Part shown: piece by piece, positions 15,765 to 24,872 of the stretch
Layout of the letters: the number at the start of each line of letters is the position of its first letter
Numbering within the stretch: the stretch's first letter is position 1
NCBI RefSeq assembly: GCF_000166715.1
Contig: NZ_AEMI01000036.1
Coordinates: forward strand, 124,001 to 188,000
Direction: 5' to 3'
Source of the DNA: Leuconostoc gelidum subsp. gelidum KCTC 3527
GTDB taxonomy: Bacteria > Bacillota > Bacilli > Lactobacillales > Lactobacillaceae
DNA length: 64,000 nt
The notes under the pieces: generated by a model
The model's database searches: none
Told to the model about the DNA's origin: nothing
What the model saw: only the letters and a program-made list of their open reading frames with translations
Made by a program: the position numbers and the translations under genes

Positions 15765-17702
15765 ATGAATGAAACATTAGCGCTACCTACTGAGTCATTA
15801 AAATTAATTAATAGCATGCGATTAATTGCTAATCAAATGATTTCAAAGGCTGGATCTGGACATCCTGGTATTGCGCTTGGTGCTGCGCCGATTTTATATG
15901 AGTTATATGCAAACCAGTTAGTGGTTGATCCTGATAATCCAGATATGATTAATCGCGATCGTTTTGTATTGTCAGCTGGACATGGCGCTGCGTTGCTTTA
16001 CACCACGTTGTATGCCGCTGGTTTTGACCTATCATCTGCTGACTTGGCACATTTTAGATCACCACACTCAAAAACACCTGGTCATCCAGAAGTTGGCATA
16101 ACCCCTGGTGTTGAAGCAACAACAGGACCCTTGGGTCAGGGACTAGGCATGGCTGTCGGCATGGCAATGGCAGAAGCGAAATTACATGATCAATTTCCAA
16201 ATGTGGTAGATCATTATACATATGTCCTCGTTGGAGATGGTGATCTTATGGAAGGCGTCAGTCATGAAGCTGCGTCATTAGCTGGTAAACAAGGTTTATC
16301 GAAATTAATTGTTATACATGATGATAACAGTATTAGCCTTGATGGTGACAAAAATAGATCAGATATTTCAGATAATATGGCACGCTTTGCAAGTTACGGT
16401 TGGCATGTACTTGAAGTACCTGATGGTAATGATGTTTCTGCCATTCATCATGCGATTGATAAAGCTAAAATAAACTCAAAGCCAACATTTATTTCAGTTA
16501 AAACAATCATTGGAAATTACGGTCCTTACTCTGGCACCAATAAAGCCCATGGTACGCCGTTAACTCAAACACAACTTGATGCGTTGGCGACTAATTTAAA
16601 TACGGAAATAAGTGATTTTGAAATAGATATTGACGTTCTTCAAGATATACGCCAACGTATTCATGACCGTTTGACTCATCAACAGGTAACGGATATTGAT
16701 GAATTAACAGCCTACAAATTTTTTACGCAACATCAAGTGACTACGACACCAAAATTGACAGAATCCATTAAATCCCAAGCTGGCCGTAAAATTTCCAAAT
16801 TTGCTATACAAGCATTTTCAAAACAGTTACCGCAGTTATGGGGTGGATCAGCAGACTTAGTCGCTTCAACTAATGCCGAAATTGTTGAAACATCACTATT
16901 TAACTCGGATAATCGTTCAGGACGAAATATTGCTTTTGGCGTCAGAGAATTTGGTATGGGGGCTGTCATGAATGGGATTGCATTACATGGTGGCACTAAA
17001 ATTTTTGGCGCCACATTTCTAGTGTTTTCAGATTATATGAAGGCAGCTATTCGTTTGAGTGCTTTACAAAAACTACCAGTTATTTATGTGTTCACACATG
17101 ATAGCATTACAGTTGGAGAAGATGGGCCGACGCACCAACCAATTGAACAAATTATGAGTTTAAGATTGATTCCGGGCATTGATGTTTTACGACCTGGAAC
17201 AGCCGAAGAAATTACAGCAGCGTGGCAAAAAGCACTTATGTCTGTTAATCGACCAACAGTTTTAATTTTGAGTCGTGGTCCCATTGGATCTCAAGGAACA
17301 GTACAACAAGCAAAGTCGGCCATCGAAAATGGGGCAGTTAATATTGCGACGCAACCCAAAGCTGTCATAAATTTAATTGCTTCAGGATCAGAAGTACAAT
17401 TAGCTCTGACGGTTAGCCAGAAATTGAGCGTTCCTAGCCGTGTGATTTCAATGCCTAATTTGAAGCAGTTTTTGTCTCTTGATTTGAAAGATCAAACACA
17501 AATTATTCCCAAAGCGGCTGCAGAAAATGTGATAATAGAAGCAGGAACAACACTTGGCTTGCAAGTATTAACCGGTGATACTGGGCTTATATTTGGTATT
17601 GATCAATTTGGTATGAGCGCTGCACCTCAAATGATGTTAGATGAATATGGTTTGAACGCAAGTACAATTGTTAAAAAAATTGCACAATATTTGGAGAAAT
17701 AA
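15765..17702 (+). CDS. tkt: Transketolase
   Basis: 645 residues, usual length. Thiamine diphosphate binding is shown by GDGDLMEGVSHEAASLAG near residue 155 and SLDGDKN; the N-terminal SGHPGIALGAAPILYEL and the pyrimidine domain FGVREFGMGAVMNGIALHGG with FSDYMKAAIRLSAL are typical. It interconverts sugar phosphates and can make erythrose-4-phosphate, an AroF substrate. As the first gene of an aromatic operon, behind the leader-peptide attenuator, its likely task here is precursor supply for the shikimate pathway. That fits an organism relying on phosphoketolase rather than a complete pentose phosphate cycle (inferred). Confidence 0.95.
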   Translation: MNETLALPTESLKLINSMRLIANQMISKAGSGHPGIALGAAPILYELYANQLVVDPDNPDMINRDRFVLSAGHGAALLYTTLYAAGFDLSSADLAHFRSPHSKTPGHPEVGITPGVEATTGPLGQGLGMAVGMAMAEAKLHDQFPNVVDHYTYVLVGDGDLMEGVSHEAASLAGKQGLSKLIVIHDDNSISLDGDKNRSDISDNMARFASYGWHVLEVPDGNDVSAIHHAIDKAKINSKPTFISVKTIIGNYGPYSGTNKAHGTPLTQTQLDALATNLNTEISDFEIDIDVLQDIRQRIHDRLTHQQVTDIDELTAYKFFTQHQVTTTPKLTESIKSQAGRKISKFAIQAFSKQLPQLWGGSADLVASTNAEIVETSLFNSDNRSGRNIAFGVREFGMGAVMNGIALHGGTKIFGATFLVFSDYMKAAIRLSALQKLPVIYVFTHDSITVGEDGPTHQPIEQIMSLRLIPGIDVLRPGTAEEITAAWQKALMSVNRPTVLILSRGPIGSQGTVQQAKSAIENGAVNIATQPKAVINLIASGSEVQLALTVSQKLSVPSRVISMPNLKQFLSLDLKDQTQIIPKAAAENVIIEAGTTLGLQVLTGDTGLIFGIDQFGMSAAPQMMLDEYGLNASTIVKKIAQYLEK

Positions 17703-17703
17703 A

Positions 17704-18531
17704 ATGGCAGTATACGGTTTAATAGCACATCCGGCAGGACATTCACGATCACCTGTTATGCAAAATAAAATGATTTTTCAACGACAGATTGATGCGTATT
17801 ATCATAAATTTGATGTTCAACCCGAGAATTTAGCAATGGCTATCAAAGGATTACGACTTTTAAATTGTGGTGGGTTTAATGTTTCTACGCCATATAAAGA
17901 AGATATTATACAGTATTTAGATGAGTTAACACCATCAGCAAACCGTTTACAGGCGGTAAATACAGTCAAAAATGTTAATGGTCGTTTGATTGGTACAAGT
18001 ACTGATGGCGACGGATTTTGGCAAAGCATGAACCCTAATCAACCACATGAAAATGTTGTGATCCTTGGGACTGGTGGTGCAGCAAGAGCTGTTATTGCTG
18101 CAGCACAGCAGTATGGTGTTCGCCACTTGACGGCATTTAATCGGCCACATTCAGGGTGGTCCCAACGTGAAACTGCTGTTGCGTATCTTAGTCAAGGTAT
18201 TGGTCAATTAGCAGATTTATCTGATAATCGTGCATTGACAAATGCCTTACAACAGGCGGATTTATTGATCAATGCAACAACTGTGGGTATGAATGATGCG
18301 AGAACATTATTAACAGATTACCAAGTCGGTTTGCTACCACAACATGCATTGGTAGTCGATATGGTTTATCGTAACCAACAAACAGGATTACTAAAAGCAG
18401 CCAAAAAGCATCAATTACTCACACAAAATGGCTTACCAATGTTAGTGGGTCAGGGGGCGCTAAGCTTCGAATTCTGGTTCAATCAACCTGCTGATCGACA
18501 GTTAATGGCGCAAGCTATAGAAGGAAAATAA
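17704..18531 (+). CDS. aroE: Shikimate dehydrogenase
   Basis: 275 residues from ATG 17704, one base after the tkt stop. An in-frame upstream codon at 17668 lies inside tkt and is not family sequence. GLIAHPAGHSRSPVMQNKMI is the substrate-binding N-terminus, FNVSTPYKEDI contains the catalytic Lys, and ILGTGGAARAVIAA is the NADP-binding Gly-rich loop. GQGALSFEFW is the C-terminal conserved block. It reduces 3-dehydroshikimate to shikimate. The usual N-V-P-K motif reads NVSTPYK here, a familiar variant. Confidence 0.95.
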   Translation: MAVYGLIAHPAGHSRSPVMQNKMIFQRQIDAYYHKFDVQPENLAMAIKGLRLLNCGGFNVSTPYKEDIIQYLDELTPSANRLQAVNTVKNVNGRLIGTSTDGDGFWQSMNPNQPHENVVILGTGGAARAVIAAAQQYGVRHLTAFNRPHSGWSQRETAVAYLSQGIGQLADLSDNRALTNALQQADLLINATTVGMNDARTLLTDYQVGLLPQHALVVDMVYRNQQTGLLKAAKKHQLLTQNGLPMLVGQGALSFEFWFNQPADRQLMAQAIEGK

Positions 18532-18532
18532 G

Positions 18533-19543
18533 ATGATTTTAATTACAAAAAGCAATGATAAAGCACAAGAGATTGCCCAAAAATTAGACACTAATAATCC
18601 CATTAAACCAGTGTTCGTGCATGAAAATCGCGTGGCGTTGGCAGGGGTAAAAAACTTGCCTGACAGTACTTTGAATGAAATTTCACAATATATTGTTGAA
18701 ACAATCACAAATCACCATCCAGCGATTGTTTCTTCTCGAGATTTCCACCCAAATGATTCAATAATAAAGACCAACCATTCAATCATTGGGGGAAATCATT
18801 TTATCTTTATGGCTGGTCCAGATTCGATTGAAAGTGCAGAACATGTGCTTGAAATGGGTCGTCAAGTTAAAGCGGCCGGCGCAACAATTTTGCGTGGCGG
18901 CGCTTTCAAGCCACGAACTTCACCTTACTCTTTTCAAGGTAATGGCGAAGTGGGACTGAAAGCTCATCGTGCAGCCGCAGATGAACTTGGTATGGATATG
19001 ATTACTGAAATTTTAGATACACGAGATGTTGATTTAGTTGACTCGTATACGGATATTTTTCAGGTTGGCACGCGAAATATGCAAAATTTTGCTTTGTTGA
19101 AGGCTCTAGGCCAAAAGCGCAAGCCAGTTGTCTTAAAACGTGGGATGTCCGCAACGATTGATGATTTATTAAATGCCGCAGAATATATTGCAGCAGGTGG
19201 TAACATGCAAATCATGCTAATGGAGCGTGGCATTCGAACGTACGACAATAAGTACACACGCAATACGATTGATGTTTCAGCTATTCCTGTTTTACAAAGT
19301 TTAACGCATTATCCAGTTATTGCGGATGCATCACATGCAGCTGGAGTTGCAAAATTTGTGACACCATTGGCGTTGGCGGCTACTGCAGCTGGTAGTCAAG
19401 GACTCATGACGGAAATACACGATGATCCGGCACACGCATTTGTAGATGGCGCACAAGCATTGACACCGGAAGCCTTTTCTCAACTTGCTGACAAAGTGAG
19501 AAAAATTCATGATATTGTTGCACACGATAACTTAGAATACTAA
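18533..19543 (+). CDS. aroF: 3-deoxy-D-arabino-heptulosonate-7-phosphate synthase (type I-beta)
   Basis: 336 residues: an N-terminal ferredoxin-like regulatory domain (residues 1-70) fused to the KDO8P/DAHP synthase barrel, as in type I-beta enzymes. It condenses PEP with erythrose-4-phosphate, the first shikimate step. Visible motifs are GGAFKPRTSPYSFQG, KRGMSATIDD and ADASHAAG. The metal ligand usually seen as Cys in AGPCSxE is Asp97 here (MAGPDSIES), while the other ligands (His in ASHAAG, Glu in MTEIHDDP, Asp in FVDGAQ) are kept. The regulatory domain suggests feedback inhibition, effector unknown. AAGGA precedes the start, 1 base after aroE. Confidence 0.93.
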   Translation: MILITKSNDKAQEIAQKLDTNNPIKPVFVHENRVALAGVKNLPDSTLNEISQYIVETITNHHPAIVSSRDFHPNDSIIKTNHSIIGGNHFIFMAGPDSIESAEHVLEMGRQVKAAGATILRGGAFKPRTSPYSFQGNGEVGLKAHRAAADELGMDMITEILDTRDVDLVDSYTDIFQVGTRNMQNFALLKALGQKRKPVVLKRGMSATIDDLLNAAEYIAAGGNMQIMLMERGIRTYDNKYTRNTIDVSAIPVLQSLTHYPVIADASHAAGVAKFVTPLALAATAAGSQGLMTEIHDDPAHAFVDGAQALTPEAFSQLADKVRKIHDIVAHDNLEY

Positions 19544-19565
19544 TAATTAGTTAGAAAGGATAGTT

Positions 19566-20627
19566 ATGTCAACCGTACATGTATCTTTTGATCAAAAAGC
19601 GTATGCCGTTAAAATTAATAATACAGCACATACTCAAATCGGATCAGAAATTTTAGCTGTTTGGTCGCTTCGTAAAATCGCCTTGCTGACTGACAGTCAT
19701 GTTGGACCGCTTTACTTGACGACAACACAACAGCAGCTTGAAGCTGCAGGATTTGATGTGTTACCCTTACAAGTGCCGGCCGGTGAACAATCCAAGTCAT
19801 TAACAGTGGCTGGTGAATTGATCGCCAAAATGGCTGCAGCTGGATTTACGCGAGGAGATGGCCTAATTGCTTTAGGTGGTGGTGTTGTTGGCGATTTAGG
19901 TGGTGTTGTGGCTTCTCTTTATATGCGGGGTATTAGCTTTATTCAAATTGCAACATCTCTCACAGCACAAGTTGACTCGTCAGTTGGTGGCAAAACGGCC
20001 GTTAATTTGGGCGATACTAAAAATATTGCGGGCACCTTTTATCAACCAGATTTAGTTTTGGTTGATAGCACATATTTAAATACATTAACAGATCGTGATT
20101 TAGTTGAAGGCTATGGAGAAGTTGTTAAAACTTCGGCGCTTGATAGTCAAGAATTCTTTGACTTCACTGGGACTATACAATCAATTCAAGATATTCGCAT
20201 GCATGCACAGAAACTGTCACAATTGGCTATTGCCTATAAAGCAAAAATTGTGATGCATGATGAAAAGGAATCAGGCCAACGGCAATACCTTAACTTTGGG
20301 CACACAATAGGACATGCAATTGAGTTATTAGCACATGGGAATCTGCGACATGGTGAGGCTGTCGCGATTGGTATGATAGCGATGACTGAACGGATGGCTC
20401 GTGATGGTGTGTCATCTGATGATTTGACTAACGCTCTCAAAGCACGTTTAGAGGCGGTAGGGTTACCAACAAGCTCAAATTTAATAGGCACGTCTGAATT
20501 TTTTGATCATTTGATTAATGATAAAAAAAATCGTGGTGGCATTCTAAATCTTGTGGCACTCAAAAAAATTGGCAGTCCTGTGATTGTCCAAAAAAAATTG
20601 GCAGATATGCCAGATTTTATTAAATAA
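19566..20627 (+). CDS. aroB: 3-dehydroquinate synthase
   Basis: 353 residues. PAGEQSKSL and GGGVVGDLGGVVASLYMRGISF are the NAD-binding signatures. TSLTAQVDSSVGGKTAVN contributes catalytic residues, and FGHTIGHAIE plus HGEAVAIGM hold the Zn-binding His residues. It converts DAHP to 3-dehydroquinate. Spacing to aroF is 22 bases with AAAGGA as ribosome-binding site. All visible active-site motifs are intact. Confidence 0.96.
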   Translation: MSTVHVSFDQKAYAVKINNTAHTQIGSEILAVWSLRKIALLTDSHVGPLYLTTTQQQLEAAGFDVLPLQVPAGEQSKSLTVAGELIAKMAAAGFTRGDGLIALGGGVVGDLGGVVASLYMRGISFIQIATSLTAQVDSSVGGKTAVNLGDTKNIAGTFYQPDLVLVDSTYLNTLTDRDLVEGYGEVVKTSALDSQEFFDFTGTIQSIQDIRMHAQKLSQLAIAYKAKIVMHDEKESGQRQYLNFGHTIGHAIELLAHGNLRHGEAVAIGMIAMTERMARDGVSSDDLTNALKARLEAVGLPTSSNLIGTSEFFDHLINDKKNRGGILNLVALKKIGSPVIVQKKLADMPDFIK

Positions 20628-20684
20628 AACTCTGAAAGGAATGTGTGAGGAATAGTTATTATACACTTCATACAATAAATAATT

Positions 20685-21863
20685 ATGCGCTATACAACAG
20701 CAGGTGAAAGCCATGGGCCAGAAGAAATTGCTATCATTGAGGGCATACCAGCAGGATTACATATTACTCAAGAAGATATTAATGAAGAATTAGCGCGTCG
20801 TCAACATGGTTATGGTCGTGGTGAACGGCAACAAATTGAAACAGACACTGTGACTTTTCTAACTGGCGTGCGGCATCAAATCACATTAGGATCACCCATA
20901 ACACTAAATGTACACAATGATGATCACAATAGCTGGTCTAAAATTATGGCACCAAATGATCCTGCGACACCAGAAAATACCTTACGAAAAGTTTTACGAC
21001 CACGTCCTGGCCATGCTGATTTAGTAGGTGGTATGAAATATCGACATCATAATGATTTGCGCAATGTGTTGGAACGATCATCAGCTCGCGAAACAACCAT
21101 GCGCGTTGCTGTAGGTGCAGTAGCAAAAAAATTATTACGAGAAATTAACGTTGATGTTCACGGATTTGTTGTCAATGTAGGTCCTGCAAAATCAGATTTA
21201 AATGTCTTAACACAGTATAAAAATTTGCAAGAATTACGTGCGGTGACTGAAAGCTTTGCAACGCGAGCCTTAACAGCTGAAGCTGATGAAGCTATTCGTC
21301 AAGTGATTGACAAGACGAAGCGTGATGCAAATACAGTTGGTGGTCAGGTACAAGTTATCGCAACAGGTATGCCTGTTGGACTTGGGTCATATGTATCAGC
21401 TGATGAAAAGTTAGATGGCAAGATTGCGCGTGCAATTGTTGGTATCAATGCTTTCAAAGGGGTACAGTTTGGCGGTGGATTTGATAATTCTGAAAAATAT
21501 GGCGATCAAATTATGGACGAAATTTTTTGGGATTCAGAAAAAGGATTTTACCGTGGTACTGATAATTTGGGTGGCTTTGAAGGTGGTATGACAACTGGTG
21601 AAGCGATTACTGTTCGTGGCGTTGTGAAACCAATCCCAACCTTATATCGGCCGATGAAATCGGTCGATATTGACACACATCAAGAACATAAAGCCTCTAT
21701 TGAACGTTCAGATACAACTGCTGTTACAGCAGCAGCGGTTATTGCCGAGTCTATGGTAGCTATTGAACTTGCAATAGCTGTTTTGGATAAATTTGATGCG
21801 GATAATATTGAGCGCATGAAAGAACAGGTAGCAGCATATCGTGAAGAAATTCGTACATTTTAA
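20685..21863 (+). CDS. aroC: Chorismate synthase
   Basis: 392 residues. MRYTTAGESHGPEE is the conserved N-terminus, RRQHGYGRGERQ, RPGHADLVGGMKY and SSARETTMRVAVGAVAK follow, and the C-terminal RSDTTAVTAAAVIAE is the FMN-binding signature. It makes chorismate from EPSP using reduced FMN. The 57-base gap before it holds no Shine-Dalgarno within the usual distance. The nearest purine-rich run (GAGGAA) is over 30 bases upstream, while TACAAT (20671-20676) sits where a -10 would give a near-leaderless message. The start itself is fixed by family alignment. Confidence 0.95.
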   Translation: MRYTTAGESHGPEEIAIIEGIPAGLHITQEDINEELARRQHGYGRGERQQIETDTVTFLTGVRHQITLGSPITLNVHNDDHNSWSKIMAPNDPATPENTLRKVLRPRPGHADLVGGMKYRHHNDLRNVLERSSARETTMRVAVGAVAKKLLREINVDVHGFVVNVGPAKSDLNVLTQYKNLQELRAVTESFATRALTAEADEAIRQVIDKTKRDANTVGGQVQVIATGMPVGLGSYVSADEKLDGKIARAIVGINAFKGVQFGGGFDNSEKYGDQIMDEIFWDSEKGFYRGTDNLGGFEGGMTTGEAITVRGVVKPIPTLYRPMKSVDIDTHQEHKASIERSDTTAVTAAAVIAESMVAIELAIAVLDKFDADNIERMKEQVAAYREEIRTF

Positions 21864-21908
21864 CTAAGTAGCCTTGGCTACGTACATACTTAAAAAGGTA
21901 GAGTACTT

Positions 21909-23213
21909 ATGATCAAACTTATCAAAGCACCAAAATCAGGTCTGCATGGTGAAATTACCGTGCCAGGGGACAAATCAATTTCACACCGGGCATTAATGTT
22001 TGCGGCTATTGCGACTGGTGATACGCTCATTGACAATTTTTTAATGTCAGATGATGTGATGCGCACAATGACTGTATTTCGTGAACTTGGTGTGGATGTG
22101 AGTCAAGTAGGTTCACAAATAAAAGTGATAGGAAAAGGATTGGATAGCTTTACAAAACCAGAACATGCACTTAATATGGGAAATTCTGGGACATCAACGC
22201 GCCTTTTAATGGGCTTGTTAAGTAAACAGCCTTTTGATATTCCTTTTTTCGGTGATGAATCATTGAGCAATAGGCCGTTGCGTCGCGTTGCAGGGCCATT
22301 ATCATTAATGAATGCTAAGGTTGATCTAACAGGTGATAATTTTTTACCGGGAACGATTCGAGCAAATAATAGATTGCAGGGTATTACCTACGAAATGCCC
22401 GTTGCATCGGCACAGGTTAAAAGTGCTATTTTATTGGCTGGCATACAGGCAGAAGGTGAAACCATTATTATTGAAAAAGTGACTTCAAGAGATCATACGG
22501 AACGTATGCTACGCCAATTTGGAGGGGTCATTACAACAAATAATGGGGTAATCACTGTACAACAACAGCCGCAATTACGTGGACAACATGTGCTAGTCCC
22601 TTCAGATATTTCAAGTGCGGCATTCTTTATGGTGGCGGGCTTAATTACGCCAAATTCTGAGTTAACCTTAAAAAAGGTTGGTGTTAATCCAACGCGTGTT
22701 GGTGTGATTAAATTACTTGAACGTATGGGCGCAAAGATTAAGCAAGAGCCAATTCTTTCAGACGGCGAAGCACTTGCAGACATTGTCATTAAATCGCAGT
22801 CTTTACATGGCATTAATATTGTGGCGAATGATATTCCAAGTGCTGTTGACGAGCTACCAATTTTAGCATTAGCCGCAACACAAGCAATTGGAGATACTGT
22901 GATTAGTGGTGCTGCAGAATTGCGGGTAAAAGAAACCGATCGTATTGCAACGGTGATCAGTGAACTCACAAAACTTGGTGCCGATATTGAAGAAAAACAA
23001 GACGGCATGATTATTCATGGCGGCACACCGCTGCGTACAATGCAGGATTCTGCATTACTTGATTCGCATGGCGACCATCGTATTGGAATGATGAATGCCG
23101 TTGCTGCATTAATTACTGAGGGAAATGTTATTTTAACAGGCGAAGACGCAATGAGCGTTTCATATCCTGGATTTTTGGCTGATTTGACAGCTGTAATGAG
23201 AGAAAAATTATGA
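21909..23213 (+). CDS. aroA: 3-phosphoshikimate 1-carboxyvinyltransferase (EPSP synthase)
   Basis: 434 residues. The two-domain EPSPS fold is indicated by VPGDKSISHRALMFAA near residue 18, LNMGNSGTSTRLLMGLL, LSNRPLRRV, and ELRVKETDRIATV in the second domain. It transfers enolpyruvate from PEP to shikimate-3-phosphate. The segment GNSGTSTR has Thr-Ser where many class I enzymes have Gly-Thr-Ala-Met; this resembles the class II pattern of Gram-positives that tends to tolerate glyphosate (inference from family). A small hairpin (GTAGCC/GGCTAC) sits between aroC and aroA, and AAGG precedes the ATG. Confidence 0.95.
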   Translation: MIKLIKAPKSGLHGEITVPGDKSISHRALMFAAIATGDTLIDNFLMSDDVMRTMTVFRELGVDVSQVGSQIKVIGKGLDSFTKPEHALNMGNSGTSTRLLMGLLSKQPFDIPFFGDESLSNRPLRRVAGPLSLMNAKVDLTGDNFLPGTIRANNRLQGITYEMPVASAQVKSAILLAGIQAEGETIIIEKVTSRDHTERMLRQFGGVITTNNGVITVQQQPQLRGQHVLVPSDISSAAFFMVAGLITPNSELTLKKVGVNPTRVGVIKLLERMGAKIKQEPILSDGEALADIVIKSQSLHGINIVANDIPSAVDELPILALAATQAIGDTVISGAAELRVKETDRIATVISELTKLGADIEEKQDGMIIHGGTPLRTMQDSALLDSHGDHRIGMMNAVAALITEGNVILTGEDAMSVSYPGFLADLTAVMREKL

Positions 23214-24052
23214 TAAATATAGTTGTTGTGGGACTTGGTGAAATGGGCGCATCATTGGCTGAAATTTTAAATACGCAATCTAACAATTATGTTGTCGGGG
23301 TGGATATTAATGAACAGTCTTTGCGTTATGCGATAGAGAATAATCTTGTTTCAGCAACTAGTTCTCAATTGCGTGATGTTGCACCACAAGCTGATGTCAT
23401 TGTTTTAGCCACACCGGTAACTAGTATTGAAAAAAATATGCATCAATTAGCAAAAATGGTGTTGAAAGAAAACGTTATTATAACTGATACAGGGTCAACA
23501 AAACGAGATATCATGGCAGTGGCCGAAGAAGTATTAACACCAATTAATATCACATTCATTGGTGGACACGCAATGGCTGGCACGCATCAAAGTGGCGTGA
23601 CTTACGCTAATAAACACCTATACAAACACGTGACGTATTTTTTAGTGCCAAGTTCTATGAGTGACAGTCGTAGATTACAAACAGTATTTAAACCATTGGA
23701 TGCTAAATTTATCACCATTGATATTGTCAAACATGATGCGTTAATGGCAATAATTAGTGACGTACCACATATTGTTGCTTTTGCATTAATGAATACGGCA
23801 ACAGCACAGTTAGGACCAGCAACACTGTTTGGTCAATATGTTGCTGGCGGGTTTAAAGATACAACACGTATTGCAGCGAGTGATTCTAAACTTTGGGCAG
23901 ATGTTTTATTGAGTAATAAACAAGCTGTGTTAGAAAGTCAAAAGCAACTGATAAAACAATTAAACTTCTTTTCACAGGCAATCGAAAATAATGATGAAGA
24001 TGCACTGATAACACTTATTTCTGATGCACGACAATCAAGAGAAAATTTATAA
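23210..24052 (+). CDS. tyrA: Prephenate dehydrogenase
   Basis: 280 residues, starting in an ATGA overlap with the aroA stop. IVVVGLGEMGASLAEIL is the NAD(P)-binding loop. TDTGSTKRDI, GGHAMAGTHQSG and ISDVPHIVAFAL are the conserved substrate and catalytic blocks (His in GGHAMAG). It converts prephenate to 4-hydroxyphenylpyruvate toward tyrosine. There is no C-terminal ACT domain, unlike Bacillus TyrA, so direct allosteric control by tyrosine through ACT is not expected. Confidence 0.93.
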   Translation: MINIVVVGLGEMGASLAEILNTQSNNYVVGVDINEQSLRYAIENNLVSATSSQLRDVAPQADVIVLATPVTSIEKNMHQLAKMVLKENVIITDTGSTKRDIMAVAEEVLTPINITFIGGHAMAGTHQSGVTYANKHLYKHVTYFLVPSSMSDSRRLQTVFKPLDAKFITIDIVKHDALMAIISDVPHIVAFALMNTATAQLGPATLFGQYVAGGFKDTTRIAASDSKLWADVLLSNKQAVLESQKQLIKQLNFFSQAIENNDEDALITLISDARQSRENL

Positions 24053-24068
24053 TTAAAGTGAGAAAATA

Positions 24069-24869
24069 ATGATTAAAGAACCAGATACATTGATGCTTAT
24101 TGGTTTTATGGGTGCAGGAAAAACAACTGTAGGCAAAGAAATAGCCCGTCAGCATCATTCTAAATTTCTTGATATTGATTCTGAAATTGAGCGTGTTGCT
24201 GGACAAACTATCAGTGAGATTTTTGAAACGCGCGGTGAAGTTGGGTTTCGTCAATTGGAGACTGAGGTTTTAAATGATGTGCAAACATTTAAAGGCATTG
24301 TTGCAACAGGTGGTGGCGTCGTAGAACGACAAGAAAATTTAGAGGTGTTACAACATTCGCCAGCGACGGTTATCTACTTACATGGTAACTTGGAAAGTAC
24401 AATTGGTCGGTTAATATTGGAAGGACAACGACCATTATTGCAAGAAAAGTCTACAGCAGAATTTTTTGCCTTGTGGCAAAAACGTGATCCAAAATATCAA
24501 CAAATAGCTAATTTCACTGTAGAAACGGTTGGTAAAAAACCTTCACGTATTGCTGCTGAAATTATTGCATTATTTAGTGCCAATCAGGATGAATTGGCAT
24601 TATTACAGCTGCGATCACAAATTGATGCTTTTGATCGTCAAATTTTTCAAACAATTGCTGAACGCTTTCAAGTAGTTGAAGATATTGCGCGCTACAAAGA
24701 AAAATTTGGTATAGCAACAATACAAAATAATCGTATGATTCAGCAGCGAATAGCTCTGAAAAGTGATTTTTATGCAAATAAAGACATCACTGATGACATG
24801 ATTGATAATATTATGACCATTTTAATGCAGGCAGCGATTGATAAAGAAGTAAAACAATTGAATAGGTGA
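24069..24869 (+). CDS. aroK: Shikimate kinase - chorismate mutase fusion
   Basis: 266 residues. Residues 1-170 form a complete shikimate kinase: P-loop GFMGAGKTT (12-20), LDIDSEIERVAGQTISEIF, GEVGFRQLE, and ATGGGVV. Residues from about 175 to 266 form an AroQ-type chorismate mutase: LALLQLRSQIDAFDRQIFQTIAERFQVVEDIARYKEKF, described in parts as LRSQIDAFDRQI and IARYKEKFG. The kinase acts before chorismate and the mutase after it, so the fusion bridges non-adjacent pathway steps. The reading frame is continuous with no sign of a sequencing join. It lies between tyrA and the prephenate-dehydratase-like gene. Confidence 0.9.
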   Translation: MIKEPDTLMLIGFMGAGKTTVGKEIARQHHSKFLDIDSEIERVAGQTISEIFETRGEVGFRQLETEVLNDVQTFKGIVATGGGVVERQENLEVLQHSPATVIYLHGNLESTIGRLILEGQRPLLQEKSTAEFFALWQKRDPKYQQIANFTVETVGKKPSRIAAEIIALFSANQDELALLQLRSQIDAFDRQIFQTIAERFQVVEDIARYKEKFGIATIQNNRMIQQRIALKSDFYANKDITDDMIDNIMTILMQAAIDKEVKQLNR

Positions 24870-24872
24870 GTT

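Noticed and set aside
22493-23008. 171-codon minus-strand ORF opposite aroA
   Set aside because: It is antisense to an intact, well-conserved EPSP synthase, has no ribosome-binding site and no recognisable motif.
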